In this document: piece after piece, positions 28,371 through 37,157 of the stretch
Numbering within the stretch: the first letter of the stretch is position 1
Layout: the number at the start of each line of letters is the position of its first letter
Assembly: GCA_963811255.1 (NCBI GenBank)
Contig: CAWEQI010000003.1
Span: forward strand, 1,364,001 to 1,428,000
DNA length: 64,000 bases
From: Croceibacterium_B sp963811255
GTDB taxonomy: Bacteria > Pseudomonadota > Alphaproteobacteria > Sphingomonadales > Sphingomonadaceae
Direction of reading: 5' to 3'
The notes under the pieces: model-generated
What the model saw: only the letters and a program-made list of their open reading frames with translations
The model's database searches: none
What the model was told of the DNA's origin: nothing
Made by a program: the position numbers and the translations under genes

Positions 28371-29757
28371 CTACCCCCGGTAACAGACCTTGCGCACGGC
28401 CTCGGCGATCTGCGCGGCGTCGATCAGCGCCAGCTTCTCGAGGTTGGCCGCATAGGGCAGCGGCACGTCGGCGTTGCACACCCGCAGCACCGGCGCGTCG
28501 AGCAGGTCGAAGCCCTCGTCCATGCATACGGCGATCACTTCCGCGGCGATCGAGCAGGTCGGCCAACCCTCTTCGGCGACGACCAGGCGATTGGTCTTGG
28601 CGAGGCTGGTCAGGATCGCTTCGTGGTCGAGCGGCCGCAAGGTCCGGAGGTCGATCACCTCGGCGTCGATGCCCTCGCCCGCCAGCGTCTCGGCGGCCTC
28701 CAGCGCCAGGCCGACGCCGATCGAATAGCTGACGATGGTCGCGTCCTTGCCCTCGCGGATCACCCGCGCCTTGCCGATCGGCAGCACGTGGTCGTCGAGC
28801 TGCGGCAGCTCGAAGTTGCGACCGTAAAGCAGCTCGTTCTCGAGGAACACCACCGGGATCCTCGCAGCGGATCGCCGCCTTGAGCAGGCCCTTGGAATCG
28901 GCCGCGTCGTAAGGCGAAATCACGATCAGGCCGGGCACCGCGGCATACCACGGCGCGTAGTTCTGGCTGTGCTGCGCGGCGACCCGCGCGGCGGCGCCGT
29001 TGGGGCCGCGGAACACCACCGGGCAGCGCATCTGCCCGCCCGACATGTAATGCGTCTTGGCCGCCGAATTGACGATGTGATCGATCGCCTGCATCGCGAA
29101 ATTGAAGGTCATGAACTCGACGATCGGCCTGAGGCCGCCCATCGCCGCGCCGGTGCCGACGCCGGCGAAGCCGTATTCGGTGATCGGGGTGTCGATCACC
29201 CGCCTGGGTCCGAATTCCTCGAGCAGCCCCTGGGTGACCTTGTAGGCGCCCTGGTACTCGGCGACTTCCTCGCCGATCACGAATACCCGGTCGTCCCGGC
29301 GCATTTCTTCGGCCATCGCGTCGCGCAGCGCCTCGCGCACGGTGACGGTGGCCATGGCGGTGCCGGCGGGAATTTCCGGCTCCGGCGCCTGCGCGGCAGC
29401 CTTGGCGAGCTGGTCGGCGCCCGACGGCGCGGGGCCCTTGGAGGTTTCCGATTCGACGGCCTTCTGCTGCTGCGCCGGCTCTTCGGGCGCGGCGACCGCG
29501 TCCGTCGGCTCCTCGCCCTCGCCGTTCAGCACCGCGATGACCGTGCCGACCTTCACGTTTTCGGTCCCCTCCGGCACCACGATCCTGCCGACGGTGCCTT
29601 CGTCGATCGCTTCGAATTCCATCGTCGCCTTGTCGGTCTCGATTTCGGCGATGACGTCTCCCGGCTGGACCTCGTCGCCTTCCTTGACCAGCCACTTGGC
29701 GAGCGTGCCCTCTTCCATCGTCGGCGAGAGCGCGGGCATCTTCAGTTCGACCGCCAT
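28371..29757 (-). CDS. pdhB: Pyruvate dehydrogenase E1 beta subunit with N-terminal lipoyl domain, frameshifted
   Basis: 461 residues after removing one extra base near 28856 (GAG-GAT-CC-C-GGTGG). Residues 1-80 are a lipoyl domain (MPALSPTMEEGTLAKWLVKE, with the lipoylated Lys in ETDKATMEF), then an Ala/Pro-rich linker. The transketolase-type beta chain follows, with VREALRDAMAEEMRRDDRVFV, GEEVAEYQGAYKVTQGL, and the C-terminal half beginning VVFLENELLYGR. The lipoyl fusion on E1 beta is typical of alphaproteobacteria. It starts 2 nt after the pdhA stop (TGACGATGG), in an operon with it. The E2 and lpd genes are not in this window. Confidence 0.93.
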
Positions 29758-29759
29758 CG

Positions 29760-30866
29760 TCAGTAGCTCCCGACCAGAACGTCGGTGTAGAGTTCCTCCG
29801 GCGGCGGCTCGGGCGAGCTTTCCGCGAAGTCGGCCGCCTCGGCCACTTTGGCGCGGATCTGCTTTTCGAGATCCTTCAACTGATCCTCGGCCATGCCCAT
29901 CTTGATGAGATCGTTCTTGGCCCGCTCGATCGCATCGTTGTGCTCGCGCACGTCCTGCACTTCCTCGCGCGTCCTGTATTTCGCCGGATCGGACATCGAG
30001 TGCCCGCGATAGCGATAGGTGTTGAGCTCGAGCAGAACCGGCCCCTTCCCCGACCGCACGTGCTCGAAGGCGACCAGCCCCGCCTGATGCACTTCCAGCA
30101 CGTCCATCCCGTTGACCTTGATGCCCGGGATGCGGAAGGCGGTGCCGCGGCGGTAGAAATGAGTTTCGGCGCTGCTGCGCTTGACCGAAGTGCCCATCGC
30201 GTACTGGTTGTTCTCGATCGCGAACACGATCGGCAGACCCCACAGGCTGGCCATGTTGAACGCCTCGTACACCTGGCCCTGGTTGGCCGCGCCGTCGCCG
30301 AAATAGGCCAGGCACAGGCCGCCGTCCTCGCGGTACTTGTGAGCGAAGGCGAGCCCCGCGCCGAGCGGCGCCGGGGTGCCGACGATGCCGTGCCCGCCGT
30401 AGAAGCCGTGCTCGGACGAGAACATGTGCATCGAGCCGCCCTTGCCCTTGGAGATGCCGGCTTCGCGGCCGGTGAGCTCGGCCATGATCAATTTGGGATC
30501 GATGCCGTAGGCGAGCATGTGTCCATGATCGCGATAGCCGGTGATGACGCTGTCCTTGCCCGGTTCGAGCGCCGACTGCAGCCCGACCGCAACCGCTTCC
30601 TGGCCGATGTAAAGGTGGCAGAAGCCGCCGATCAGGCCGAGCCCGTAGAGCTGCCCGGCGCGCTCCTCGAAGCGGCGGATCAGCAGCATCTGCTCGTAGA
30701 AATGCAGCAGCTGGTCCTTGCTGGCCTTGAAGCGGCGGTCCTTCTCGAACGTGTCCTGCAGGCTGTGGAGGGCGAAGGTCTCGTCTTCGGCCGCCGGCTT
30801 GGCGGCGCCACGCTTGGCAGTGGTGGCCTTGCGGGCCGGCTTCTTCGGAGTGGCGGCTTTGGCCAA
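29760..30866 (-). CDS. pdhA: Pyruvate dehydrogenase E1 alpha subunit
   Basis: 368 residues; thiamine-pyrophosphate-dependent decarboxylation of pyruvate. The TPP-binding block is YFGDGAANQGQVYEAFNMAS...ENNQYAMGTS. The phosphorylation-loop-like YRYRGHSMSDPAKYRTREEV is conserved. A Lys/Ala-rich N-terminal extension (residues 1-30, KAATPKKPARKATTAKRG) precedes LHSLQDTFEKDRR. Its stop is 2 nt before the pdhB start. Upstream on the same strand lies ftsB, in the common ftsB-pdhA order, but 120 nt apart. Confidence 0.96.
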   Translation of the reverse strand: MAKAATPKKPARKATTAKRGAAKPAAEDETFALHSLQDTFEKDRRFKASKDQLLHFYEQMLLIRRFEERAGQLYGLGLIGGFCHLYIGQEAVAVGLQSALEPGKDSVITGYRDHGHMLAYGIDPKLIMAELTGREAGISKGKGGSMHMFSSEHGFYGGHGIVGTPAPLGAGLAFAHKYREDGGLCLAYFGDGAANQGQVYEAFNMASLWGLPIVFAIENNQYAMGTSVKRSSAETHFYRRGTAFRIPGIKVNGMDVLEVHQAGLVAFEHVRSGKGPVLLELNTYRYRGHSMSDPAKYRTREEVQDVREHNDAIERAKNDLIKMGMAEDQLKDLEKQIRAKVAEAADFAESSPEPPPEELYTDVLVGSY

Positions 30867-30985
30867 GGCGACTCTTCCCTGTATCTCTGGCGGTGCGCGA
30901 CCGGCGTTCGCGGCGCGCTATAAGCGCACTACCCGCGCGCTTGCAACGCCCGCCATGATGCAATGCTTCACCCTGGCGAGGGTGC

Positions 30986-31300
30986 CTACTTGTCCTTGAG
31001 CTGGTAGATGTATTCGTCGCTGTGGACGACGTTGAGGTCGTCGCGGATCAGTTCGCTCGCCATGTCCGGATCGACGTGCTTCGGATCGAGCAGCGCGACC
31101 CTGTTCCTGAGATCCGCCTGCTGCTTCTCAAGCCGGGCGATCTGCGCCTGCCGCTCGTGCAGCCGCGACAGGTTCTCGCCCCACGAAAGCACGCCCCACG
31201 GGCCCGCCAGCGCCATGCCGCCGAGGAACAGGAGATAGGCCAGGGCAAGGCCCTGCTTCACCTTCTCGCGATCGATCGGCAGGCGGACGGCGCGCTTCAT
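30986..31300 (-). CDS. ftsB: Cell-division protein FtsB/DivIC family
   Basis: 104 residues with a single membrane helix (YLLFLGGMALAGPWGVLSW) followed by a heptad coiled coil (LSRLHERQAQIARLEKQQAD) and a short C-terminal part with PDMASELIRDDLNVV. This layout is that of FtsB, which binds FtsL and FtsQ at the divisome. Alphaproteobacterial FtsB sits next to pdhA, as here. Start ATG 31300; the region 30867-30985 between it and pdhA contains no gene. Confidence 0.85.
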   Translation of the reverse strand: MKRAVRLPIDREKVKQGLALAYLLFLGGMALAGPWGVLSWGENLSRLHERQAQIARLEKQQADLRNRVALLDPKHVDPDMASELIRDDLNVVHSDEYIYQLKDK

Positions 31301-31424
31301 GGTGCGAGAGAATCACAGTTAACGCGGCGATTCAAGCGTTTCCCGCAGGGGTTCACCGCAATTTCGCCAGCGCTCGCGGCATGGGCGGTTGTCCCTCGCC
31401 GCAAAAGCGGTTACATTTGAAACC

Positions 31425-32534
31425 ATGACCGACCTGTTCGACAATCCGCTGGGCCTCGACGGCTTCGAATTCCTCGAATTCTCCGCTCCCGAAAAAGGCG
31501 TGCTGGAGAGCGCTTTTGCGGCGATGGGCTTCACGCTCGTCGCCCGCCACCGCAGCAAGGACGTGCAGCTGTGGCGCCAGGGACAGATCAACTTCGTCGC
31601 CAATTACGAGCCGAAGAGCCCGGCCGCGTATTTCGCTGCCGAGCACGGGCCGTCGGCTTGCGGGATGGGCTTTCGCGTGCGCGACGCCGGCCATGCTTAT
31701 GCCGAGGCGCAGCGCCGCGGCGCTGAGGCGGCCGACGTGCGCACCGGGCCGATGGAGCTCAACATTCCGGCGATCCGCGGCATCGGCCATTCGCTGATCT
31801 ATCTGGTCGATCGCTATGAAGACGGCGACAGCGGCGCGCTGTCGATCTGGGACATCGACTTCGTGTGGGAAAACGGGGTCGACAAGCACCCCGCCGGCGC
31901 CGGCCTCGAGATCATCGATCACCTGACGCACAACGTCTACGCCGGCCGCATGGCCCACTGGGCCGGGTTCTACGAGCGGATCTTCAACTTCCGCGAAATC
32001 CGCTATTTCGACATCAAGGGCGAATACACCGGCCTCACCAGCCGGGCGATGACCGCGCCCGACGGCAAGATCCGCATTCCGCTGAACGAGGAAGGGCAGA
32101 AGGGCGGCGGGCAGATCGAGGAATACCTGCGCGAGTTCAACGGCGAGGGCATCCAGCACATCGCCCTCGCCTGCAGCGACCTCTACAGCGTGTGGGACAA
32201 GCTCAAGGCCGCCGGCACCCCCTTCGCCCCGCCCCCGCCCGACACTTATTACGAAATGCTCGCCGAGCGCCTCCCCGGCCACGGCGAGCCGGTGCCCGAG
32301 CTGCAGAAGCGGGGGATACTGCTCGACGGCTCGACCGAAGACGGCGACCCGCGCCTGCTGCTGCAGATCTTCAGCCAGACGATGATCGGCCCGGTGTTCT
32401 TCGAGTTCATCCAGCGCAAGAAGGACGAAGGCTTCGGCGAAGGCAACTTCACCGCGCTGTTCAAGTCGATGGAAGCCGACCAACTCAGGCGCGGCGCGCT
32501 GAAGGCGGAGGAGAAGGAAAAGGTCGAGGACTGA
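31425..32534 (+). CDS. hppD: 4-hydroxyphenylpyruvate dioxygenase
   Basis: 369 residues; converts 4-hydroxyphenylpyruvate to homogentisate in tyrosine degradation. Two vicinal-oxygen-chelate halves are seen: N-terminal FEFLEFSAPEKGVLE and the C-terminal catalytic half. The three iron ligands are the His in DHLTHNV, the His in IQHIALACSD and the Glu in PVFFEFIQRKKDEGFGEGNF. Start ATG 31425 is preferred over an in-frame upstream codon at 31389. No other genes of the homogentisate pathway lie next to it. Confidence 0.95.
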   Translation: MTDLFDNPLGLDGFEFLEFSAPEKGVLESAFAAMGFTLVARHRSKDVQLWRQGQINFVANYEPKSPAAYFAAEHGPSACGMGFRVRDAGHAYAEAQRRGAEAADVRTGPMELNIPAIRGIGHSLIYLVDRYEDGDSGALSIWDIDFVWENGVDKHPAGAGLEIIDHLTHNVYAGRMAHWAGFYERIFNFREIRYFDIKGEYTGLTSRAMTAPDGKIRIPLNEEGQKGGGQIEEYLREFNGEGIQHIALACSDLYSVWDKLKAAGTPFAPPPPDTYYEMLAERLPGHGEPVPELQKRGILLDGSTEDGDPRLLLQIFSQTMIGPVFFEFIQRKKDEGFGEGNFTALFKSMEADQLRRGALKAEEKEKVED

Positions 32535-32659
32535 CGAGCGTTGACCTTTCGCAACCTTGGATAGGTGGTTTCGCATCGACAGCAGGTCGGCTGTACGCGG
32601 GCTCTTCCCGTGCTACGCACCCGCAGTGGCCGATCAGGCCGGAGCGAAAGGAACGAACG

Positions 32660-33538
32660 ATGCTGTTGGTGAGCGGGGCAAACGGGAACCTAGCCCGAGC
32701 GGTCGTTGCCAACCTGCTGCGGATGACCGATCCGGCCAACATTCTCGTCACAACGCGCGACCCTGCCTCGGCCCACGCGCAGGAATTGTCGAGCCGCGGT
32801 GTGACGGTGCGCCATGGCGATTTCGACGCGCCCGAGACGCTTGGCCCTGCGTTCGCAGGGGCTACGCGCGCCCTGCTGATCTCCACATATGCCGACAATT
32901 CGGAGCGGCTGCGCCAGAACCTGGCCGCGCTCGAGGCAGCGAAAGCGGCTGGGGTGCGCCACGTGCTCTACACGAGCTTCCTCGCCGCCGGGCCCGAGGC
33001 GCTCGCCGAGCACAGCCAGCGCGTTCATTGGCCGACGGAGCAGGCGATCGCAGCCTCCGGCCTCAGCTACACGATCCTGAGGCACGCGCTCTACGCCGAG
33101 ATTCTCGTCGGTGATCTCGACGACACACTGGCGACGGGCGTGCTGCGGCGCTGCGGCGGCGCTGCAGCGTGCACCTATATAGCCCGCGACGATCTCGGCC
33201 TCTCGGCCGCCACCGTGCTTTCGGGCGATCAATACGAGAACCGCATCCTCAACGAGACGATGGAGCGCTCGTACACCGGCGAGGAGGTAGCCGACGCGAT
33301 CGCGCGCTGCTTCGGCAAGCCGGTTCGGTATGAGCCGGTCGCGGCGGAGGACTGGCCGGCCTACATGACCGAGAAATGGGGCCTGCCGCCGGCGCTCGCC
33401 GCCAGCACGGTCGGGACGATGCGGGCGATAGAGGCCGGACAGTTCGACTTGGCGACCGACGACTATCGCGCTGTCACCGGCCGCAGTCCGCAGACGCTCG
33501 ACGAGTTCCTCGAAACGGTTCGAGCCGGTCGGGTTTGA
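32660..33538 (+). CDS. NAD(P)-binding NmrA/QOR2-like reductase
   Basis: 292 residues, start ATG 32660 behind AAAGGAACGA. The Rossmann glycine motif is close to the N-terminus: LLVSGANGNLARAVVAN. ALLISTYADNSERLRQNLAALEAAKAAG and VLYTSFLAAGPEALAEHS follow, as in NmrA-like and YtfG/QOR2 proteins that bind NADP(H). The C-terminal part carries substrate-side segments without a known match. Such proteins act as redox sensors or quinone reductases; which one applies here cannot be told. It follows hppD by 125 nt. Confidence 0.75.
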   Translation: MLLVSGANGNLARAVVANLLRMTDPANILVTTRDPASAHAQELSSRGVTVRHGDFDAPETLGPAFAGATRALLISTYADNSERLRQNLAALEAAKAAGVRHVLYTSFLAAGPEALAEHSQRVHWPTEQAIAASGLSYTILRHALYAEILVGDLDDTLATGVLRRCGGAAACTYIARDDLGLSAATVLSGDQYENRILNETMERSYTGEEVADAIARCFGKPVRYEPVAAEDWPAYMTEKWGLPPALAASTVGTMRAIEAGQFDLATDDYRAVTGRSPQTLDEFLETVRAGRV

Positions 33539-33660
33539 GGACCCTGAGCGCATCGGCAGCTCCAGTCCTCGCACCGGTTGGGCGCCCGCCCCGGGTTGCG
33601 CGTTGGTCTTCCAGCAGGCGCGATGCTAAGGCCGAGCTCAAGTCTGCAAGGAGGATGTCC

Positions 33661-34125
33661 ATGTTTCGCGCCACTAGCGCCGCGCTCATGTTCCTCGCCG
33701 CCGTTCCGGTTGCGGCACAGCCTGTCACTCATCACTCGCTCAGTGCCGAGCAGGCGCAGACGATGCTCCGCGCTGCTTACGCCAAGGCGCAGGAGCGCAA
33801 GGACCAGGTCGCAATCGTGGTGGTTGACGATCACGGTGACGTGATCGCCTCGCTCAGGATGGATCGGGCCAAGGCGTTCGTCTACGAGCTGGCGCGGCGC
33901 AAGGCGGTGACGTCGGCCGACTGGGGCAGCCCGAGCAAGTCCATGCAGGAGGCGCTTGCCAACGGCCGCACGGGGCTGCTGGCGCTGGACCGGGTGATTC
34001 CGCTGGCCGGTGGCCTGCCGGTCAAGCTCGGCGATGAGACCATCGGCGCCATCGCCACCAGCGGCGGCAAGCCCCCGGACGACGACACGATCATTTCGCA
34101 AGCGGGGCTCGACGCGCTCAAGTGA
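33661..34125 (+). CDS. Secreted heme-binding-like protein (HbpS/GlcG family)
   Basis: 154 residues. The Shine-Dalgarno AAGGAGG at 33648-33654 is ideally placed for the ATG at 33661, not for an ATG at 33655. The signal peptide ends near VAAQPV, so the protein is exported. The domain reads LSAEQAQTMLRAAYAKAQERK, VVVDDHGDVIASLRMD, and PLAGGLPVKLGDETIGAIATSGG, which match HbpS/GlcG-type proteins that bind heme or small ligands. Ends in TGA that overlaps a possible GTG of the SDR gene. Confidence 0.8.
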   Translation: MFRATSAALMFLAAVPVAAQPVTHHSLSAEQAQTMLRAAYAKAQERKDQVAIVVVDDHGDVIASLRMDRAKAFVYELARRKAVTSADWGSPSKSMQEALANGRTGLLALDRVIPLAGGLPVKLGDETIGAIATSGGKPPDDDTIISQAGLDALK

Positions 34126-34148
34126 GCGCCGCGTTAGGAGACATTTCG

Positions 34149-35105
34149 ATGGCATTCGATTTCGCAGGCCGAACCGCGTTCATCACCGGCGGCGCGAGCG
34201 GCGCCGGGTTCGGCCAGGCCCAGGTTTTCGGCCGCCTCGGGTGCAAGGTGTGTATCGCCGACATCCGCGGCGAGGCGGTCGTCAAGGCGATCGAGGAACT
34301 GCGCGGCGAAGGCATCGAGTGCCACGGGATCGAGCTCGACATCACCGATCGCGAGGCCTTCGTCGCCGCCGCCGACGAGGCCGAGGCGGCGCTCGGGCCG
34401 GTGACGATGCTGTTCGGTACCGCCGGCGTGTCGATCTTCGGCCCGCTCGAGAACGCGACCTACGACGATTACGACTGGATCTTCGGGGTCAACCTCGGCG
34501 GCAACATCAACCTGATGCAGACCTTCGTTCCCCGGATGATCGGACATGCCCAGGCGCTCAAGCAGCAAAGCGGTAGCGCAACGAACAGCGCCGGACATAT
34601 CGTCAACACCGCCTCGCTCGGGGCGTTCTTCGCCAACAGCGGATCGGGAATCTATTCGGCCTCGAAGTTCGCCGTCCACGGCCTCTCGATGGCGATGCGC
34701 GACGCGCTCAAGGGCTATGGCATCGGCGTGTCGGTGCTGTGCCCGGCGAACATCAAGTCGAACATCGCCGAAAGCATCCGCACCCGGCCCGACAAGTATG
34801 GGCAGAGCGGCTATGCGGTGGACGAGCGCGAGATCGCCGCGCTGCATGAAATCTATTCGCAGGGGATGGAGCCCGAAGAACTCGCCGGCCACGTCAAGGC
34901 GGCGATCGAGGAAAACCGCTTCTACATAATTCCCTATCCGGAAGCGCGGCCGATGCTCGAATCGATCTTCCAGCAAGCGCTCGACGCGCTACCCCCGCCC
35001 GAGCACGACCGGGAAGGACAGGCGAAGCGGCATCAGGCGATGATGAAGTACATCGAGGCGCGCAAGGGGATGGACGCCGAGCGCTACGGCAAGAGCACCC
35101 GCTGA
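34149..35105 (+). CDS. Short-chain dehydrogenase/reductase with a repeat-derived insertion
   Basis: 318 residues from ATG 34149, chosen because AGGAGA lies 7-8 bases before it. Classic SDR signatures: TGGASGAGFG cofactor loop, ADIRGEAVVKA, the NTASLG catalytic Ser and YSASK catalytic Tyr/Lys. Between VPRMIGHAQ and GHIVNTAS the chain has an extra ALKQQSGSATNSA stretch; the DNA beneath it is a copy of a small hairpin repeat (34554-34579). This surface loop sits just before the catalytic Ser and homologues are shorter there. The long C-terminus (to 318) and PEARPMLESIFQQAL suggest a class of SDRs of unknown substrate. Confidence 0.85.
   Translation: MAFDFAGRTAFITGGASGAGFGQAQVFGRLGCKVCIADIRGEAVVKAIEELRGEGIECHGIELDITDREAFVAAADEAEAALGPVTMLFGTAGVSIFGPLENATYDDYDWIFGVNLGGNINLMQTFVPRMIGHAQALKQQSGSATNSAGHIVNTASLGAFFANSGSGIYSASKFAVHGLSMAMRDALKGYGIGVSVLCPANIKSNIAESIRTRPDKYGQSGYAVDEREIAALHEIYSQGMEPEELAGHVKAAIEENRFYIIPYPEARPMLESIFQQALDALPPPEHDREGQAKRHQAMMKYIEARKGMDAERYGKSTR
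34554..34579 (-). repeat. Fixed-loop hairpin element, copy 2, inside the SDR gene
   Basis: Stem GCGCT (34554-34558) pairs with AGCGC (34575-34579). The loop on the minus strand is ACCGCTTTGCTGCTTG, differing by one base from the downstream copy at 35167. It lies in frame in the SDR coding sequence in the opposite orientation to the two copies after the gene. Confidence 0.7.
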
Positions 35106-35122
35106 GCGCAGCCTTCTTATCT

Positions 35123-35148
35123 GCGCTACCGCTACGCTGCTTGAGCGC
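35123..35148 (+). repeat. Fixed-loop hairpin element, copy 3
   Basis: GCGCT (35123-35127), loop ACCGCTACGCTGCTTG, AGCGC (35144-35148). It lies 18 nt after the SDR stop; a near-identical copy follows 13 nt on. Confidence 0.65.
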
Positions 35149-35161
35149 TGGGCTTTGTTCT

Positions 35162-35187
35162 GCGCTACCGCTTCGCTGCTTGAGCGC
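35162..35187 (+). repeat. Fixed-loop hairpin element, copy 4
   Basis: GCGCT (35162-35166), loop ACCGCTTCGCTGCTTG, AGCGC (35183-35187). Tandem to copy 3 with the spacer TGGGCTTTGTTCT between them. Confidence 0.65.
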
Positions 35188-35269
35188 GCGTCTGTTCAGA
35201 ACGGCGCAAGCCTCTTGCATGAAAATCGGCGAACGGCCACTACAGCCGCGACGAGAGGGAGCCTTTTCC

Positions 35270-35823
35270 ATGATCACCGCGCCGCGCGCGATTCTGCTTT
35301 TGACCGGAGCGGCCCTGGCCGCGAGCGCCACGCCGGCCCTCGCCCAGGTGCCGGATTCGATCGTCCTCAACATCATGCGCGAATGCGCCAAGATCGACGA
35401 TCCGACTGCGCGCCTCGCCTGCTACGACAACAACATTCGCGGCGCCGGGGGCAATCCGCACTCGATTCCGGGGCAGATGGCGCGGCCGAACGGCGGCGGA
35501 GCGGTCGTCAATCCGAACACCCCGAGCGGCTTCGGCGCCAACGACCTGAGAGAACTCCCGAGCGGTTCCATCGCTACGGCGACAACGCCCCCGGCGGTCC
35601 GCGCGAAATAACCGCCCGCGTCGCCGCGGTGCGCGAACGCCAGCCGGGCGTGTACCTGGTCACGCTCGATGGCGGTGCGCAGTGGCTGTTTGCGGAGAGC
35701 ACCAACCGTTCGTATCTGCCCCCAAAGCGGGGCGACACGATCCGCCTCGAACACGGTGCGCTCGGCAGCTACATGATGGTCGTGAACCACCAGCAGGGCG
35801 TCAAGGTCACCCGCGTCAAGTAA
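35270..35823 (+). CDS. Exported small protein of unknown function, frameshifted
   Basis: The ATG at 35270 follows GAGGGAG. A signal peptide (AILLLTGAALAASATPALA-Q) precedes VLNIMRECAKIDDPTARLACYDNN, a pattern seen in many exported alphaproteobacterial proteins. The frame ends at 35611, but the next frame continues with REITARVAAVRERQPGVYLV, LDGGAQWLFAES and PPKRGDTIRLEHGALGSYMM to TAA 35823, giving a 183-184-residue protein. Either two bases are extra near 35552 (AGAG for AG, giving DLRTPERFHRYG) or one is missing. The C-terminal OB-like part resembles periplasmic proteins of unknown role. No name is assigned. Confidence 0.65.
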
Positions 35824-35834
35824 CGCCGCGACGG

Positions 35835-37157
35835 TTAATCGCCGCGCTCGAGCTCCTCGAACGCCCGCTCGCGCTCGAGCTGGGCGACCGCATTGCGGCG
35901 CAGCTTGTCGAACGTCGTCAGGAAGCGCTTGCGCTGCTCCTCCCCCAGGGGCGCCATCAGAAAGCTGCTGCGCTCGACGCTGGTTTCCTGGATGATGTCG
36001 TACAGCCGGCGGCCCTCGGCGGTCGGCGAGAAGCGGCCGTGGCGGCGGCCCGGGCGCCCTTCGCGCGTCACCAGGCCGCGGTCGATCAGCGCCCGCACGG
36101 TGCGGCCGGCCTGGCTCTGATCGCGCTGCAGCTGCGCCGTCAGCGTCGGCCAGTCGATCGGCGCCGCCATGGCGATTTCGTTCAGCACCCAGGCCTCGAA
36201 CTGCGACAGCCCGGTGCGGCGCTTGAACATCAGCGCCCCGCTGCGGCCGAAATACGAGCTCAGCGTAAGCAGCGGCGAGAGAATGCGCCCGCGGTCGATC
36301 AGCACCGGCTCGTTGCCGCGTCGCTCGGGACGCGTGATCTGCTCCACGTCGGGCTCGCCCCGGTCGTGCGCCGCGGTCCGCGCCCGCTCCTGTTCGTAGA
36401 GCGCGACCGCGCGGTCGAGGAGCAGCTCGATCGCGGCGAAGAATTCACTCAGCTCATCGTCGTCGACGTCGAACGTCAGCTCACGATTGCGCAAGTCGGC
36501 CAGCCGCAGCAGCCGATCGGCCTGGTGCTCCCCCTTGCGGGTCAGCGTCACCGGCGAGCGGATCTGCTCACGAGCGACCATCTTCAATTCGAGCAGGCGC
36601 TTGACCGAACGGCTGACCTGCGCCTTGTCGACCCCGACCGAGCTCGACAGCTCGGCCGGCACCAGCGGACCCTTGGTGCGCAGCAGGAACAGGATGCGGC
36701 GGTCCAGTTCGACCAGGTCGAACTCGCGGGCATAGGACAGCTCGGCGCTCTCGCGCGTCTTGTGCAGGAACTGCCACAGCTCGCTCTGGAAGATCAGCGG
36801 CGCAGTCGCCCGGCCCTGCTCCTTGCGGCTCGCAACCGACGGTTCGAGTCCGTTGAGGACCAGCGCGAGCTGGGCCGTGAAAGCGTCGGGCGGGACCGCA
36901 CTCGGGGCGCCGCCGAGCCGCGCGCGCGCCAGCGCGCCGAGCGTGAACGTTTCGACAAGCCCAAGCGCTTCGTCGGCCATGGTGCCGAGCGGGACGAGCA
37001 GCGCGGGATCGGGCCGCGGCGCCGGGGCACCGCCCGCTCCCTCTTGCCATCGGGCCAGCGCGAAGTCGCGCAGCACGGCACGCCAGCGGTCGGGGGAATC
37101 ATTGTCGGCGGAAGAATCGTCCTTTGTCTTGCTTCCCGCAGCGGCACGCTTGGCCAT
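35835..37157 (-). CDS. Double MarR-type winged-helix regulator
   Basis: 440 residues from ATG 37157; a longer frame to 37220 lacks a start signal. It has two winged-helix halves. The first reads LDRRILFLLRTKGPLVPAEL, SSSVGVDKAQVSRSVKRLLEL and then SPVTLTRKGEHQADRLL. The second has AWVLNEIAMAAPIDWPTLTAQ, QRDQSQAGRTVRALIDRGLV and RFSPTAEGRRLYDIIQETSV. Each has the MarR recognition helix and wing. The N-terminal 100 residues (from DSPDRWRAVLRDFAL) have no recognised domain. It is divergent from a TonB receptor 620 nt away, so control of that gene by a ligand-sensing repressor is the inference. One-chain MarR pairs mimic the usual homodimer. Confidence 0.8.
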   Translation of the reverse strand: MAKRAAAGSKTKDDSSADNDSPDRWRAVLRDFALARWQEGAGGAPAPRPDPALLVPLGTMADEALGLVETFTLGALARARLGGAPSAVPPDAFTAQLALVLNGLEPSVASRKEQGRATAPLIFQSELWQFLHKTRESAELSYAREFDLVELDRRILFLLRTKGPLVPAELSSSVGVDKAQVSRSVKRLLELKMVAREQIRSPVTLTRKGEHQADRLLRLADLRNRELTFDVDDDELSEFFAAIELLLDRAVALYEQERARTAAHDRGEPDVEQITRPERRGNEPVLIDRGRILSPLLTLSSYFGRSGALMFKRRTGLSQFEAWVLNEIAMAAPIDWPTLTAQLQRDQSQAGRTVRALIDRGLVTREGRPGRRHGRFSPTAEGRRLYDIIQETSVERSSFLMAPLGEEQRKRFLTTFDKLRRNAVAQLERERAFEELERGD

